From: JAAELZ01 sp965237995
GTDB lineage: Bacteria > Pseudomonadota > Gammaproteobacteria > Arenicellales > Poriferihabitantaceae
NCBI GenBank assembly: GCA_965237995.1
Contig: CBDEGO010000003.1
Span: 124,001 to 188,000 of the forward strand
DNA length: 64,000 bases
Direction: 5' to 3'
The position numbers and the translations under genes were made by a program. The number at the start of each line of letters is the position of its first letter. Position 1 is the stretch's first letter. Positions 55,001-64,000 of this stretch are shown piece after piece. The notes under the pieces were generated by a model. That model was given only the letters and a program-made list of their open reading frames with translations. It ran no database searches and was not told the origin of the DNA.

Positions 55001-55291
55001 CTAACGCGGCTTCAGTTCAATTTCAACGAATGCAAACTCAAAGTCATTATCGTTAACTACATTATGCTCAACCCCTGCTTCTCGTGAGTAAGAACCTGCT
55101 TTTGTAAGAGTAGCGGTATTATTGCCTTCTTTTGTCTCAATAAGCAACTTTCCGTCCATTTCAGGTACAACAATATAATCATAGCCATGAACATGCCAAC
55201 CAGTCTCTCCGCCAGGAGGAAAACGCCATTGAGTTACAATTACTTGGTCGTTTTCAATCTGTTTATAGGCTTTAGCTTTAGGTCGCATCAT
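55001..55291 (-). CDS. Small cupin-domain protein
   Basis: 96-residue single-domain cupin: TQWRFPPGGETGWHVHGYDY (about 19-38) gives the first metal histidines and EAGVEHNVVND (about 71-81) the second motif. Cytosolic; function unknown. Lies 8 bp downstream of the UDG-family gene on the same strand. Confidence 0.82.
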   Translation of the reverse strand: MMRPKAKAYKQIENDQVIVTQWRFPPGGETGWHVHGYDYIVVPEMDGKLLIETKEGNNTATLTKAGSYSREAGVEHNVVNDNDFEFAFVEIELKPR

Positions 55292-55299
55292 CTTGTATT

Positions 55300-55878
55300 T
55301 TATAAGTAATATTTTATTCTATGTTGCAAATAAGGCACAAATTCTCGTTCAAACCATTGATTCTTTTTTAACCAAATATTATTCCTTGGACTAGGATGCG
55401 GCAGTGGTAAATGAGCAGGGTCAAGAGTACGCCATGCTTTTACGGTTTCCGTCAAGTTTTTATCTGTTTTAGGCAGGTGATAAGCCATTGCGTATTGCCC
55501 GATTATTAGCGTTAGTTGCAGGCTTGTTAGGGTATCGAGTAAGGCTTCTCGCCAAGCAGGCGCACATTCTGGCCTAGGCGGCAAATCCCCAGACTTACCC
55601 GTGCCCGGGTAGCAAAATCCCATGGGTAAAATCGCAACCTTTTTAGGGTCGTAGAAGGTTTCCTTGTTGATGCCCATCCAATCACGCAAGCGATTGCCGC
55701 TAGCATCATCAAACGGAACACCAGACTCATGCACTTTGCGTCCAGGCGCCTGCCCAACAATCAATACCTTGGCATCGGGGTGTAGCTGCAATACAGGTCG
55801 CACTCCGTGCTCTAAGTAGGGCTCACAGAGCGTACAAGATCTCACTTTTGATAGAAGTTGTTGTGTATCAGTAACCAC
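55300..55878 (-). CDS. Uracil-DNA glycosylase superfamily protein
   Basis: 192 residues from a GTG. VLIVGQAPGRKVHESGVPFD (about 38-57) resembles the UDG-superfamily active-site motif, and a PLPHPSPRN segment (about 157-165) provides the second motif. Two cysteines (CTLC near 15-18) are present but not the full 4Fe-4S set of family 4. Probably a base-excision or nucleic-acid-processing enzyme of the DUF4918-like or YqfD-type uracil glycosylase group. Exact activity uncertain. Confidence 0.78.
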   Translation of the reverse strand: MVTDTQQLLSKVRSCTLCEPYLEHGVRPVLQLHPDAKVLIVGQAPGRKVHESGVPFDDASGNRLRDWMGINKETFYDPKKVAILPMGFCYPGTGKSGDLPPRPECAPAWREALLDTLTSLQLTLIIGQYAMAYHLPKTDKNLTETVKAWRTLDPAHLPLPHPSPRNNIWLKKNQWFEREFVPYLQHRIKYYL

Positions 55879-55916
55879 TATTTAATGCTGTTGATAGACC
55901 ATTGAAACGATAAGCT

Positions 55917-56345
55917 TCACTGCCACAGTAACAGACTCATCAAGGCAACAAATGCAGGCGCGCCTTGTACCAACAAAATAGACTTTTTAGCCGTAAAGCC
56001 ACCTACCATGGCGGCGACAAGGACACATAACAAAAAAAATATTTGTATCTGCGAACCAAATTGGGCATTGGGGTGGCACACGCCCCACACCAATCCAGCA
56101 GCCAGGAAGGCGTTATACACCCCTTGGTTAAATGCGAGCACTTTGGTGTCTTGCGCTTGCTTAGCTTTCATTCCAAATACTTTTAGTCCCTTAGGCTTCG
56201 TCCATAGAAACATTTCCAACACCATAATGTAAAAGTGTTCAATGGCGACGATAACGACTAATGCTTTGCTAAGTGCTTCCACAAAATGACTGAATTGATT
56301 ACTTGATAATAGAAATTCAGATTTCAGTATGCATTCCCGCATCAC
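55917..56345 (-). CDS. DUF1304 membrane protein
   Basis: 142 residues with four predicted membrane segments; the family blocks ALVVIVAIEHFYIMVLEMFL and VLAFNQGVYNAFLAAGLVWG are clear. Function unknown. Start uncertain: the first 20 residues are atypical and a GTG at 56282 would give a family-sized N-terminus, but neither has a good ribosome-binding site. Confidence 0.8.
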   Translation of the reverse strand: MMRECILKSEFLLSSNQFSHFVEALSKALVVIVAIEHFYIMVLEMFLWTKPKGLKVFGMKAKQAQDTKVLAFNQGVYNAFLAAGLVWGVCHPNAQFGSQIQIFFLLCVLVAAMVGGFTAKKSILLVQGAPAFVALMSLLLWQ

Positions 56346-56474
56346 ATCATGTCAATAATACTGTACTGAAACCTTAAGCATCGTTGTTAATAAACCTATT
56401 GAGTAATCGTGGTAAAATACGCCGCTATTTGAAGCCACCGTGCTTTCACCCTCTTTCCTGTTTCGACATTCATC

Positions 56475-58619
56475 ATGGGCGTTACCCAAGCATTTAAACC
56501 CCTATTTTCTTATCGCCCATTTTGGGCAAAGAAATTTGGTGCTGCGCCCGTGCTCCCCATGTCCCGCGCGGAAATGGATGACTTAGGCTGGGATAGTTGC
56601 GATATCATCATCGTCACAGGAGACGCCTACGTCGACCACCCTAGTTTTGGCATGGCGCTAATAGGCCGCCTTTTAGAAGCGCAAGGCTTTCGCGTAGGGA
56701 TTATTTCGCAGCCTGATTGGCAGTCAGACGATGCGTTCAAAATATTAGGCAAACCAAATTTATTTTTTGGCATTACTGCTGGAAATATGGATTCAATGGT
56801 TAACCGTTACACCTCTGATCGCAAAGTACGTTCAGACGATGCCTACACCCCTGACGGTGTGGCAGGCAAACGACCAGACCGATCAGTGCTGGTTTACGCT
56901 CAGCGAGCTAGAGAAGCATTTAAAGATGCCAATGTCGTCATTGGCGGTATCGAAGCCAGTCTGCGCAGAATTGCCCATTATGATTATTGGTCAGACAAAG
57001 TGCGGCGCTCCATATTGCCTGATTCAAAAGCAGATATTTTATTGTTCGGAAACGCCGAGCGCGCAGTAGTGGAATTGGCGCATCGCCTAGCAGCGGGAGA
57101 GCATATTAAAGACATCACTGATATTCGCGGCACCGCCTTTATGCGTAGTGAGTTACCAAGTGACTGGTCTTATATCGATTCAACCGATATTGATAAACCC
57201 GGTAAAATTCAGGCTGAGCCCGACCCCTATCAAGCGAAACCGGATTGCCCTACCGATAAAAACCAGACCAAGACCGTTGCAGAAACAGGCACCGCTGTCG
57301 TTGATGTGCCGCTGATGCCGACTAGGGCCAATACCTACATTCGTCTACCATCTTATGAAACGGTCAAGAAAGATAAGATACTTTACGCACACACCTCCAG
57401 AGTATTTCATCTCGAAACCAATCCTGGCAACGCACGTACTTTAGTGCAACGCCACGGTAATCGGGATATATGGTTAAATCCACCACCTGTTCCTTTAAGC
57501 ACCGAAGAATTCGACCCGCTTTTCGAGTTACCCTATACCCGTCGCCCTCACCCCGTTTATGGTGACGCAAAAAACCCCGCGTGGGAGATGATTCGCTTTT
57601 CAGTGAACATCATGCGCGGTTGTTTCGGTGGTTGCACTTTTTGCTCTATCACCGAACATGAAGGAAGGATCATTCAGAGCAGATCGGAAGATTCTGTGGT
57701 ACGTGAAATAGAAACTATGCGCGACGAGGTACCCGAATTCACCGGCTTTATCTCTGATTTGGGCGGGCCTACCGCCAATATGTATCGCTTACTCTGTAAG
57801 GAAAAGACGATCGAAGAATCATGTCGTCGACTTTCCTGTGTTTACCCTAAGATATGCAAAAACTTAGGCACCAATCACCAGCCATTGATTGATCTCTATC
57901 GTCGCGTACGCGCAATAAAAGGCGTTAAGAAAGTCGTGGTAGCATCTGGTCTACGCTATGACCTAGCAATAGAGTCGCCAGAATACGTTAAAGAATTAGT
58001 CACTCATCATGTCGGCGGCTACCTAAAGATCGCTCCAGAACATACCGAAGAAGGCCCGTTATCAAAAATGATGAAACCGGGCATCGGCGCATACGACCGA
58101 TTTAAGCAACTGTTTGATCGTTATTCAAAGCAGGCTGGTAAAGAGCAGTACTTAATTCCTTATTTCATCGCCGCGCACCCCGGGACCAAAGACGAAGACA
58201 TGCTCAATTTAGCGTTATGGTTAAAGAAAAATAAGTTTCGCCCGGATCAAGTCCAAGCATTTTTACCAACGCCAATGGCAGTAGCGAGTGCAATGTATCA
58301 CACCGGTTATAACCCCTTAAGTCGTATTCGAAAAGACGCTGAGCAAGTCAGCTCGATCAAAGGCTTGAATCACCGACGTTTACACAAAGCCTTTTTACGA
58401 TTTCATGACCCCAAAAACTGGCCTATCCTGCGCGAAGCCATCCGAAATATGGGGCACGATGAACTGATTGGAAGCGGAAAAGATTGTCTAGTGCCTGCTG
58501 AATCGTATCGCGAGAAAAAAGGCATGAGAATGCAGAAATTACGCGATAATCGTGGAGGCAAACCCTCACCCGCTAGAACCACTCATTCGCGCGCAGAAGG
58601 AAAGCGAGCAAGGCGATAA
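56475..58619 (+). CDS. YgiQ family radical SAM protein
   Basis: 714 residues. An N-terminal YgiQ domain (PMSRAEMDDLGWDSCDIIIV), a radical SAM core with the CFGGCTFC 4Fe-4S motif (about 380-387), GEASLRRIAHYDYWSD, and a C-terminal YgiQ-associated domain (HKAFLRFHDPKNWP) ending in a basic tail. Length and order are typical of gammaproteobacterial YgiQ. Reaction unknown. Confidence 0.93.
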   Translation: MGVTQAFKPLFSYRPFWAKKFGAAPVLPMSRAEMDDLGWDSCDIIIVTGDAYVDHPSFGMALIGRLLEAQGFRVGIISQPDWQSDDAFKILGKPNLFFGITAGNMDSMVNRYTSDRKVRSDDAYTPDGVAGKRPDRSVLVYAQRAREAFKDANVVIGGIEASLRRIAHYDYWSDKVRRSILPDSKADILLFGNAERAVVELAHRLAAGEHIKDITDIRGTAFMRSELPSDWSYIDSTDIDKPGKIQAEPDPYQAKPDCPTDKNQTKTVAETGTAVVDVPLMPTRANTYIRLPSYETVKKDKILYAHTSRVFHLETNPGNARTLVQRHGNRDIWLNPPPVPLSTEEFDPLFELPYTRRPHPVYGDAKNPAWEMIRFSVNIMRGCFGGCTFCSITEHEGRIIQSRSEDSVVREIETMRDEVPEFTGFISDLGGPTANMYRLLCKEKTIEESCRRLSCVYPKICKNLGTNHQPLIDLYRRVRAIKGVKKVVVASGLRYDLAIESPEYVKELVTHHVGGYLKIAPEHTEEGPLSKMMKPGIGAYDRFKQLFDRYSKQAGKEQYLIPYFIAAHPGTKDEDMLNLALWLKKNKFRPDQVQAFLPTPMAVASAMYHTGYNPLSRIRKDAEQVSSIKGLNHRRLHKAFLRFHDPKNWPILREAIRNMGHDELIGSGKDCLVPAESYREKKGMRMQKLRDNRGGKPSPARTTHSRAEGKRARR

Positions 58620-58750
58620 CAACGCTCTATTTGTAGTCACCACCCAGCAATGAGCGCGCACAGTTTAGTCCGCGGTTAGATCAAAAAATTGCATATCCCT
58701 TCTCCAGCTTGTTGCACTGTACAAGCGCTATATTTTACTGATAGACGAAA

Positions 58751-59674
58751 TTATGTGATCGCTTGTTGCCAGCTATTCAATTGGGCAAGACTCACCCCCA
58801 TGCCTCCGCAGACGACGACCAGTATGTTAGTTTTATCCTTCAGTGGCTCAGCTAATTGATAAACCGCTGCTAGCGTAGCGCCGCAAGCTGGTTCTACCAT
58901 CACTCGATGGTCATCCATAAAGCGCATACAGGCATCGAGCGCTTGTCGATCAGTCACAATGACGCTGGACACATCGTACTGCTTTGTTGCGGCGAAAGCT
59001 GCATCTGCCACTTGCTTGGCACCTAAGGTGTTTGCGATTGTATTTATAGATTCTAGTGGAGTCGGTTCCCCAGCCAACATGGCTGCGTTTAACGAGGCTG
59101 CACCTTCAGTTTCAACCGCGACAACAGGCACATGCGCTAACCCATTCCTCCGCAATCCAGTAGTTACACCGCACAGCAAACCACCACCGCCAACCGAATG
59201 CACTACCGCGTCAGGAGTGCAGCCCGCTTCAACCACTTCATCTATTAAGGTCGCGTGTGCGGGCCAAAGTAAAGGGTCATCAAACGGATGAATAAGAATT
59301 GAAGTATCATCGATTAGCTCCAAAGCACGTTGATGGGCTTCTGGCCATACGGCTCCAAACACCTGAACATTTGCGCCAAAGCTGCGCATTGCTGTAATCG
59401 CAGTTTGAGGAGTATCTTGAGGTACAACGACCGACACGGGCACATTTAACTTCATTCCACAATACGCTGCTGTGATGCCTGCATTACCACCCGACGAGCT
59501 CACTAATCGCGTTGCACCTGCTGCGACATAATGCTGACAGGCTGCACCAATACCTCTATTTTTGAATGACCCTGTAGGCTGTAATGCGTCCATTTTAAGC
59601 CAAACATTTTGTTTGTCTGTTGACAACGGTGTAGAAAGAATTAGTGGCGTATTGGTATGCAATGGTTTGCTCAT
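58751..59674 (-). CDS. PLP-dependent L-serine/L-threonine dehydratase (SDS type)
   Basis: 307 residues. PLP lysine in PTGSFKNRG (Lys38), phosphate/substrate loop SSSGGNAG (about 58-65), VGGGGLLCGV (about 164-173) and a C-terminal PACGATLAAVY block. The layout matches the animal/bacterial serine dehydratase (SDS/SDSL) group, which deaminates serine to pyruvate and often threonine. It sits 2 bp after the Nudix gene on the same strand. Confidence 0.85.
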   Translation of the reverse strand: MSKPLHTNTPLILSTPLSTDKQNVWLKMDALQPTGSFKNRGIGAACQHYVAAGATRLVSSSGGNAGITAAYCGMKLNVPVSVVVPQDTPQTAITAMRSFGANVQVFGAVWPEAHQRALELIDDTSILIHPFDDPLLWPAHATLIDEVVEAGCTPDAVVHSVGGGGLLCGVTTGLRRNGLAHVPVVAVETEGAASLNAAMLAGEPTPLESINTIANTLGAKQVADAAFAATKQYDVSSVIVTDRQALDACMRFMDDHRVMVEPACGATLAAVYQLAEPLKDKTNILVVVCGGMGVSLAQLNSWQQAIT

Positions 59675-59676
59675 AG

Positions 59677-60441
59677 TCAGCTAGACACCTCTGTAGGAGA
59701 AAATATCTCGTAGGCATCATCGTCTGGCATATATCCCGGGATATTGATCGAACGTAAATAGTTTGGATTCAAGGCTGCTTTAACGATATGCTTATTTTGT
59801 GCACCAATGTCATCGTTATTAAAATACTCTTCCAAGTTCATCCATTGCGCTTTACATAGCTCGACTTCATCCATATTAATAGTAAAACTTGTTGGTTTTA
59901 ATCGGCACACTGCATAAATATTAGACGTACCAAATTGACCAACATGATAATGCCGAAAGCATACTACACCTTCAAACTCGGTATGAATCCCTGTCTCTTC
60001 AAATACTTCGCGTTTTACTCCATCAGCAATATGTTCCCCTCGGTCAAGCATTCCTCCGGGAAGTTTAAAATAGTTCGGCTTAATATCCGCATTACTGCGC
60101 TCAACCACAGCTAAGAGTTTATTGTCATCTGAAATAACAACCGCGCCTGCGCCAATGGTATGTGTGGCAAAAGGCGGCACAATGGCGCTTTCTACCAGCT
60201 TTTTGGTGAGTATTAAATCGTTTGCGTCAGCATGGTGATAGTTGAAACCTTGTTCTAGCAGAGTAGGAATAAAGTGGGCGTAGCGCGAGCGCAGTTGCAA
60301 CCATACCACTTTATACTTAAGGCCCCACGCAGTGAGCGAGTGGACTAACTGCGATTTAAAAGCCACCAAGTCTTCTGGCAAAGCATCGGGCTCAATAATG
60401 ACACCGTCATAACGGTTAATATGTGCCGCTAACTGTTTCAT
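59677..60441 (-). CDS. Nudix hydrolase with pre-Nudix domain
   Basis: 254 residues: an N-terminal domain (about 1-95, KYKVVWLQLRSRYAHFIPTL) like that of NUDT6-type proteins, then a Nudix domain with the box GGMLDRGEHIADGVKREVFE followed by ETGI (about 131-154). Nucleotide-diphosphate-linked substrate unassigned. Overlaps functionally unrelated neighbours in a tight minus-strand run with the serine dehydratase. Confidence 0.85.
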   Translation of the reverse strand: MKQLAAHINRYDGVIIEPDALPEDLVAFKSQLVHSLTAWGLKYKVVWLQLRSRYAHFIPTLLEQGFNYHHADANDLILTKKLVESAIVPPFATHTIGAGAVVISDDNKLLAVVERSNADIKPNYFKLPGGMLDRGEHIADGVKREVFEETGIHTEFEGVVCFRHYHVGQFGTSNIYAVCRLKPTSFTINMDEVELCKAQWMNLEEYFNNDDIGAQNKHIVKAALNPNYLRSINIPGYMPDDDAYEIFSPTEVSS

Positions 60442-60466
60442 TGATGACCCTTAACGCGACAGCCTA

Positions 60467-61477
60467 TTAGGCAACTTGCCCAGATTGACTCAATCGTATA
60501 ATTTCCTTTTGGTCTAGATTCCGGTATTTGCCTTGACGCAAATCTCTAGGGAGCGCAATAGGGCCGTATCGTAACCGAGTTAATCGGCTAACTTGACACT
60601 CCATTGCCTCCCATAGCTTTCTTACTTCCCGATTACGCCCTTCATTGAGTACGACATGCACCCATATATTACGCTTATCTGATTCGCCTTTTTGCAGTTG
60701 GATACTTTCAAACTTCATACGATGCCCTTCAATATCGACACCGGCAATTAGCTGCTTGAGCTTGTCTTTAGTGACTTCCCCATAGATACGACATCGATAT
60801 TCGCGCTCTAAGCCACTGCTTGGGTGCATTAGCTTATTTGCTAGCGCGCCGTTTGTCGTGAACAACAATAAACCACTGGTATTGATATCTAAACGACCAA
60901 TCGACACCCATCTCGCCCCACGTATTTTAGGCAACTGTTTAAACACAGTTGGCCTTTTACCCGGGTCATTTTGAGTGCAAATTTCGCCTTCCGGCTTGTG
61001 ATACATCAACACACGCGTATCTTTATCGATACTCTTTTCTTGTAAAGGCTTGCCATTGACCAAAATTACATCTTCTGGTGTCACTCTATGACCAAGTTCT
61101 GCTAATGCCCCGTTTACTAATATCTTACCTTCCTTGATCCACCCTTCCATTTTACGGCGCGATCCATAGCCTCTGTCAGCCAACAGTTTTTGTACCCGAA
61201 TCCCTGCATGCGTAGATTGCTCTTTTGGCGCAACTTCATGTGCAGCAGTCGAGTCAAACTCTTGATCAGTTTGATCTTCAAATTCAGTTTCGATCGATTC
61301 ATCCGCGCGCTTTTCCTGAGGCTTCAATTCACCCGTTTGCCATACCGAGTGTTGAGACTCTTGTCGGATAACCGCTTGTCGTCGAATGCCCCGTACTGAT
61401 GTAGCTTTACTGCTTTTGTTACGCGTGGTTTTTGGGCGCAATGGGCCTTTTCGGCCTCCTTTCTTCGACTTACTCAT
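60467..61477 (-). CDS. rluB: 23S rRNA pseudouridine(2605) synthase
   Basis: 336 residues. A basic, low-complexity N-terminus (about 1-90), an S4 domain (VQKLLADRGYGSRRKMEGWI, about 97-116) and the RsuA/RluB catalytic domain with GRLDINTSGLLLFTTNG, where Asp is the nucleophile (about 202). Shares the gammaproteobacterial neighbourhood with scpA and scpB; starts by ATGA-like overlap with scpB stop at 61474. Confidence 0.93.
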   Translation of the reverse strand: MSKSKKGGRKGPLRPKTTRNKSSKATSVRGIRRQAVIRQESQHSVWQTGELKPQEKRADESIETEFEDQTDQEFDSTAAHEVAPKEQSTHAGIRVQKLLADRGYGSRRKMEGWIKEGKILVNGALAELGHRVTPEDVILVNGKPLQEKSIDKDTRVLMYHKPEGEICTQNDPGKRPTVFKQLPKIRGARWVSIGRLDINTSGLLLFTTNGALANKLMHPSSGLEREYRCRIYGEVTKDKLKQLIAGVDIEGHRMKFESIQLQKGESDKRNIWVHVVLNEGRNREVRKLWEAMECQVSRLTRLRYGPIALPRDLRQGKYRNLDQKEIIRLSQSGQVA

Positions 61478-62163
61478 TCTTCCTCACTATGGCTGACAAC
61501 CGCATCAACATCGCCTTCGATATCACTATCTTCTTCAGTTTGTATTTCGTCATTTGAATAAGTTTCCTCAGAGACGGGTTCCACAGTCGTTGGCTCCAAA
61601 GACATATTCATTTCCTTAGCTATTTCATCCAGTTCCCTTGGCTCTTTCAAATGTGGCAACTCTTTAAGTGAGCTTAAATTGAAGTACGATAAGAACTCAT
61701 TGGTGGTCGCGTAAATACTTGGCCTGCCCGGCACTTCACGTTCTCCAACTTTTTTGACCCATTCACGTTCTAATAAACGCTGCATAATATCGCTACTAAC
61801 TGAAACGCCACGAATTTCTTGAATGTCTCCTCTTGATACTGGTTGTCGGTAAGCAATAATTGCCAACGTTTCCATTAAGGCGCGCGATAGCTTGGGCGGT
61901 TTAGATTCATATAAGCGCTCTATCCAAGTTGAATACTGAGCGCGCGTTTGCAGACGATAACCTTGCGCTACTTTAACTAACTCTATACCGCGTTGTTGCG
62001 TATCATAACTTGCAGATAAGCTATCAATCGCTGCTTGCACCGTGTCGCGTTCTGGCCGCCCTTCTTCAGGAAACAAATTAATAAGCCGAGTTAGCGATAA
62101 GGGTTCTTCCGCCGCGTTGAATACGGCTTCCAAAATAGGCTCAAGGATTGGATTGTTTATCAT
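61474..62163 (-). CDS. scpB: Segregation and condensation protein B
   Basis: 229 residues with two winged helices (EAVFNAAEEPLSLTRLINLF; MQRLLEREWVKKVGEREVPG near 130-150) and the IIAYRQPVSRGDIQEIRGVS block. Subunit of the SMC-ScpAB condensin. C-terminal acidic tail. Overlaps rluB by 4 bp and follows scpA by 15 bp. Confidence 0.93.
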   Translation of the reverse strand: MINNPILEPILEAVFNAAEEPLSLTRLINLFPEEGRPERDTVQAAIDSLSASYDTQQRGIELVKVAQGYRLQTRAQYSTWIERLYESKPPKLSRALMETLAIIAYRQPVSRGDIQEIRGVSVSSDIMQRLLEREWVKKVGEREVPGRPSIYATTNEFLSYFNLSSLKELPHLKEPRELDEIAKEMNMSLEPTTVEPVSEETYSNDEIQTEEDSDIEGDVDAVVSHSEEE

Positions 62164-62178
62164 ATCCGACGTATCTGT

Positions 62179-62964
62179 TTAACTTGCTACGCTTACGTGG
62201 ATTGGCGAGAGCGTATCATTTTGGATAATCTCTAATAAACCATCGCGTACCAGTTCTAGAATCGCGATAAAGCTGACGACAACACCTTCGCGGCCTTCAC
62301 TCACGTCAAATAAGTCATCAAAGACAAATCGTCTCCCCGGAGTAAGCCGGTCAAGTATTTGCACCATTCGTTCTCTCACGCTCATTCCGCCCGCTTTAAT
62401 TTGAAACCCCGCATTTTGCTTGGCGCGCTCCATCACATTACGAAAAGCCACTGCCAGCTCATTTAAGGTGGCTTGTGGTAGGTTCTCGACCGCAATATGT
62501 CGCTCATAATGCGTTTGTGTAAGAAACAACTCTCGCTCTAAACGAGGTCGCTCGTCTAAGTTTTGCGCCGCTTTTGCAAATTGTTCGTATTGTTGAAGTT
62601 GCGCGATTAATACAGATCGAGGGTCGGCATCCTCCTCTTCGTCTTCTGACACTTGGCGCGGCAATAACAAACGAGATTTAATTTGCGCCAACATCGCTGC
62701 CATTAGTAAGTATTCTGCCGCTAAGTCTAAGCGGATTTTGCGCATTAATTCCACATACTCCATGTATTGGGCAGTAATTGCAGAAATTGGAATATCTAAA
62801 ATATCTATATTCTGCTTGCGAATTAAATACAGTAATAAATCAAGTGGGCCCTCGAAAGAATCAAGAAATACTTCGAGCGCTTCTGGCGGAATAAATAAGT
62901 CTTCGGGGAGCTTTGATAAGGGCTCTCCTTTAACTTTAATCGTTGATTCCGCTGCTTGATTCAT
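62179..62964 (-). CDS. scpA: Segregation and condensation protein A
   Basis: 261 residues. FEGPLDLLLYLIRKQNIDIL (about 33-52), YLLMAAMLAQIKSRLLLPRQ and a C-terminal winged helix (EGREGVVVSFIAILELVRDG) are typical of the kleisin ScpA. Follows trpS by 9 bp on the minus strand, the common gammaproteobacterial arrangement. Confidence 0.93.
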   Translation of the reverse strand: MNQAAESTIKVKGEPLSKLPEDLFIPPEALEVFLDSFEGPLDLLLYLIRKQNIDILDIPISAITAQYMEYVELMRKIRLDLAAEYLLMAAMLAQIKSRLLLPRQVSEDEEEDADPRSVLIAQLQQYEQFAKAAQNLDERPRLERELFLTQTHYERHIAVENLPQATLNELAVAFRNVMERAKQNAGFQIKAGGMSVRERMVQILDRLTPGRRFVFDDLFDVSEGREGVVVSFIAILELVRDGLLEIIQNDTLSPIHVSVAS

Positions 62965-62973
62965 ACCTAATGT

Positions 62974-64000
62974 TTATTGGTAGCTATAAACAGTGCCGAC
63001 TGCTTCTCGAACCACTTTGAGTGTTTCGTTAGCCACTTCTTGAGCTTGTTGATTTCCTTTATTAATCACTGATTTCAATAGATCTGGATTCTTTTCATAA
63101 GGCTCTGCCCGCTCCTTAATCAGCGCCTGCTCAGCCAGTACCGCATCTATCAGCGGTTGTTTACAATCAACGCAGCCGATACCTGCTCGTGGACACTCTT
63201 GCTGAATCCACTCATGTGTTTTAGCGTCAGTATAGACCTGATGCAAGTCCCATACTGGGCATTTTTCGGGCGTACCCGGGTCATCTCGACGAACCCGCGC
63301 TGGGTCAGTGGGCATACTGCGTAAGGCTTTTTCAACGCGGTTTGCATCGTCACGTAGCGCGATGGTATTGCCGTACGATTTCGACATTTTTTGCCCATCT
63401 AAGCCCGGCATTTTAGATGCTTTTGTTAACAACGATTTTGGCTCAGGTAAGATTATTCGCCCCTTACCTTCAATATTACCTTCAAGTAGCTCTTTTTCAA
63501 TCGCACTGATGTTCTGTTGTGCGTCAATCAATTGCTGTGCGCCATCTCGGGCTAGGGTATTGCCATTTTCGAGAAAGTCTTTGCGCATGCGTTTAAAAGT
63601 TTTGGCCGCTTTTTTACCCATTTTGACGAACGCTTGGTTAACTTGTTGTTCAACGCTTTCTCCGTTGCCAAAGATATGGTTAAACCGCCTAGCGACTTCG
63701 CGGGTTAGTTCAATATGCGGTACTTGATCTTCACCTACTGGCACGCTCTGCGCGCGATACATTAAGATATCCGCTGACTGCAACAACGGGTAACCTAAGA
63801 ACCCGTAGGTGGCTAAATCTTTATCAGATAATTTCGCCTGTTGGTCCTTAAAACTCGGTACTCGCTCTAACCAAGCAAGTGGCGTCACCATCGATAAAAG
63901 CAAGTGAAGTTCAGCATGCGCAGGCACAGCCGATTGTACAAATAGTGTGCTCTTTTCAGGGTCAACACCAGCAGCCAACCAGTCAATCACCATTTCCCAT
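62974..64000 (-). CDS. trpS: Tryptophanyl-tRNA synthetase, 5' end outside the window
   Basis: The frame is open through the right edge of the window, so the N-terminus (HIGH region) is missing; the visible 340 or so residues run from MVIDWLAAGVDPEKSTLFVQ to the stop at 62974. The class I KMSKS motif (GLDGQKMSKSYGN) is clear, and VGEDQVPHIELTREVARRFN precedes it. A polar segment of about 60 residues (RMRKDFLENGNTLARDGAQQ onward) lies before the KMSKS loop. Confidence 0.93.
   Translation of the reverse strand, partial: WEMVIDWLAAGVDPEKSTLFVQSAVPAHAELHLLLSMVTPLAWLERVPSFKDQQAKLSDKDLATYGFLGYPLLQSADILMYRAQSVPVGEDQVPHIELTREVARRFNHIFGNGESVEQQVNQAFVKMGKKAAKTFKRMRKDFLENGNTLARDGAQQLIDAQQNISAIEKELLEGNIEGKGRIILPEPKSLLTKASKMPGLDGQKMSKSYGNTIALRDDANRVEKALRSMPTDPARVRRDDPGTPEKCPVWDLHQVYTDAKTHEWIQQECPRAGIGCVDCKQPLIDAVLAEQALIKERAEPYEKNPDLLKSVINKGNQQAQEVANETLKVVREAVGTVYSYQ

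Noticed and set aside
1..64000. CRISPR array, tRNA or rRNA genes, and phage or anti-phage defence genes
   Set aside because: No evenly spaced direct repeats, no cloverleaf-like conserved tRNA segments and no defence or phage structural motifs were found by reading; a tRNA scan could still reveal something missed by eye.

Overview
The window looks like chromosome of a free-living, probably marine, gammaproteobacterium. Supporting signs are the trpS-scpA-scpB-rluB order at the right edge, ttcA next to an AsmA-family gene, a YgiQ radical SAM protein, TRAP and RND transporters, and catabolic genes for quaternary amines and organosulfur compounds. The base composition is moderate by eye. A relative of Arenicella or another deep-branching gammaproteobacterium is possible, but I cannot fix the genus from sequence alone. 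I saw no rRNA, tRNA, CRISPR array or phage structural gene.

Layout. 1-3157: end of an arsH-type flavin reductase gene, then an arginine to ornithine to proline module (arginase, ornithine cyclodeaminase) with a divergent Lrp/AsnC regulator. 3263-5827: FAD oxidoreductase-GcvT fusion of the dimethylglycine/sarcosine dehydrogenase kind. 6374-8632: membrane-anchored LuxR-type regulator divergent from a Tat-exported multicopper oxidase. 8798-14555: quaternary-amine (carnitine-like) catabolic operon (CntA/YeaW-type Rieske oxygenase, frameshifted carnitine-dehydrogenase-like gene, two SDRs, a BKACE enzyme) with a divergent GATase-AraC regulator of the CdhR/GbdR type. 14713-18044: wrecked serine recombinase, an exported SUMF1-fold protein with a variable-looking C-terminus, and a sulfatase/phosphonate monoester hydrolase. 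18085-26785: housekeeping block (DUF3108, AsmA, TtcA, PEP carboxylase, a degenerate YciK-like SDR).

26786-34388 is an accessory zone. It holds a small exported-protein gene broken by an in-frame TAG, remnants of IS3-family and IS1595-family elements, two large secreted DUF11/Ig-like surface proteins (one apparently truncated) and unidentified decayed coding sequence.

34389-37652 is a sulfur module: persulfide-dioxygenase-like MBL protein, SBP56 methanethiol oxidase, CoA-binding protein and 2Fe-2S ferredoxin. 37876-45564 carries an RND efflux pair and a complete TRAP transporter. 45644-54840 holds a DUF1456 protein and a probable catabolic locus: branched-chain-type ABC transporter with a LivM-LivG fusion, an N-formylglutamate amidohydrolase family enzyme, an isochorismatase-fold amidase, a glutamine-synthetase-like ligase and a divergent RpiR regulator. 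55001-64000 returns to conserved genes (cupin, UDG-family, DUF1304, YgiQ, serine dehydratase, Nudix, RluB, ScpB, ScpA, TrpS cut by the window end).

The items most worth following up are the frameshifted quaternary-amine operon, the SUMF1-fold protein whose last 35 or so codons resemble a diversity-generating-retroelement variable region, the TAG-interrupted exported protein, the uncharacterised liv/amidase/ligase locus, and a 29-nt repeat found in two distant intergenic regions.
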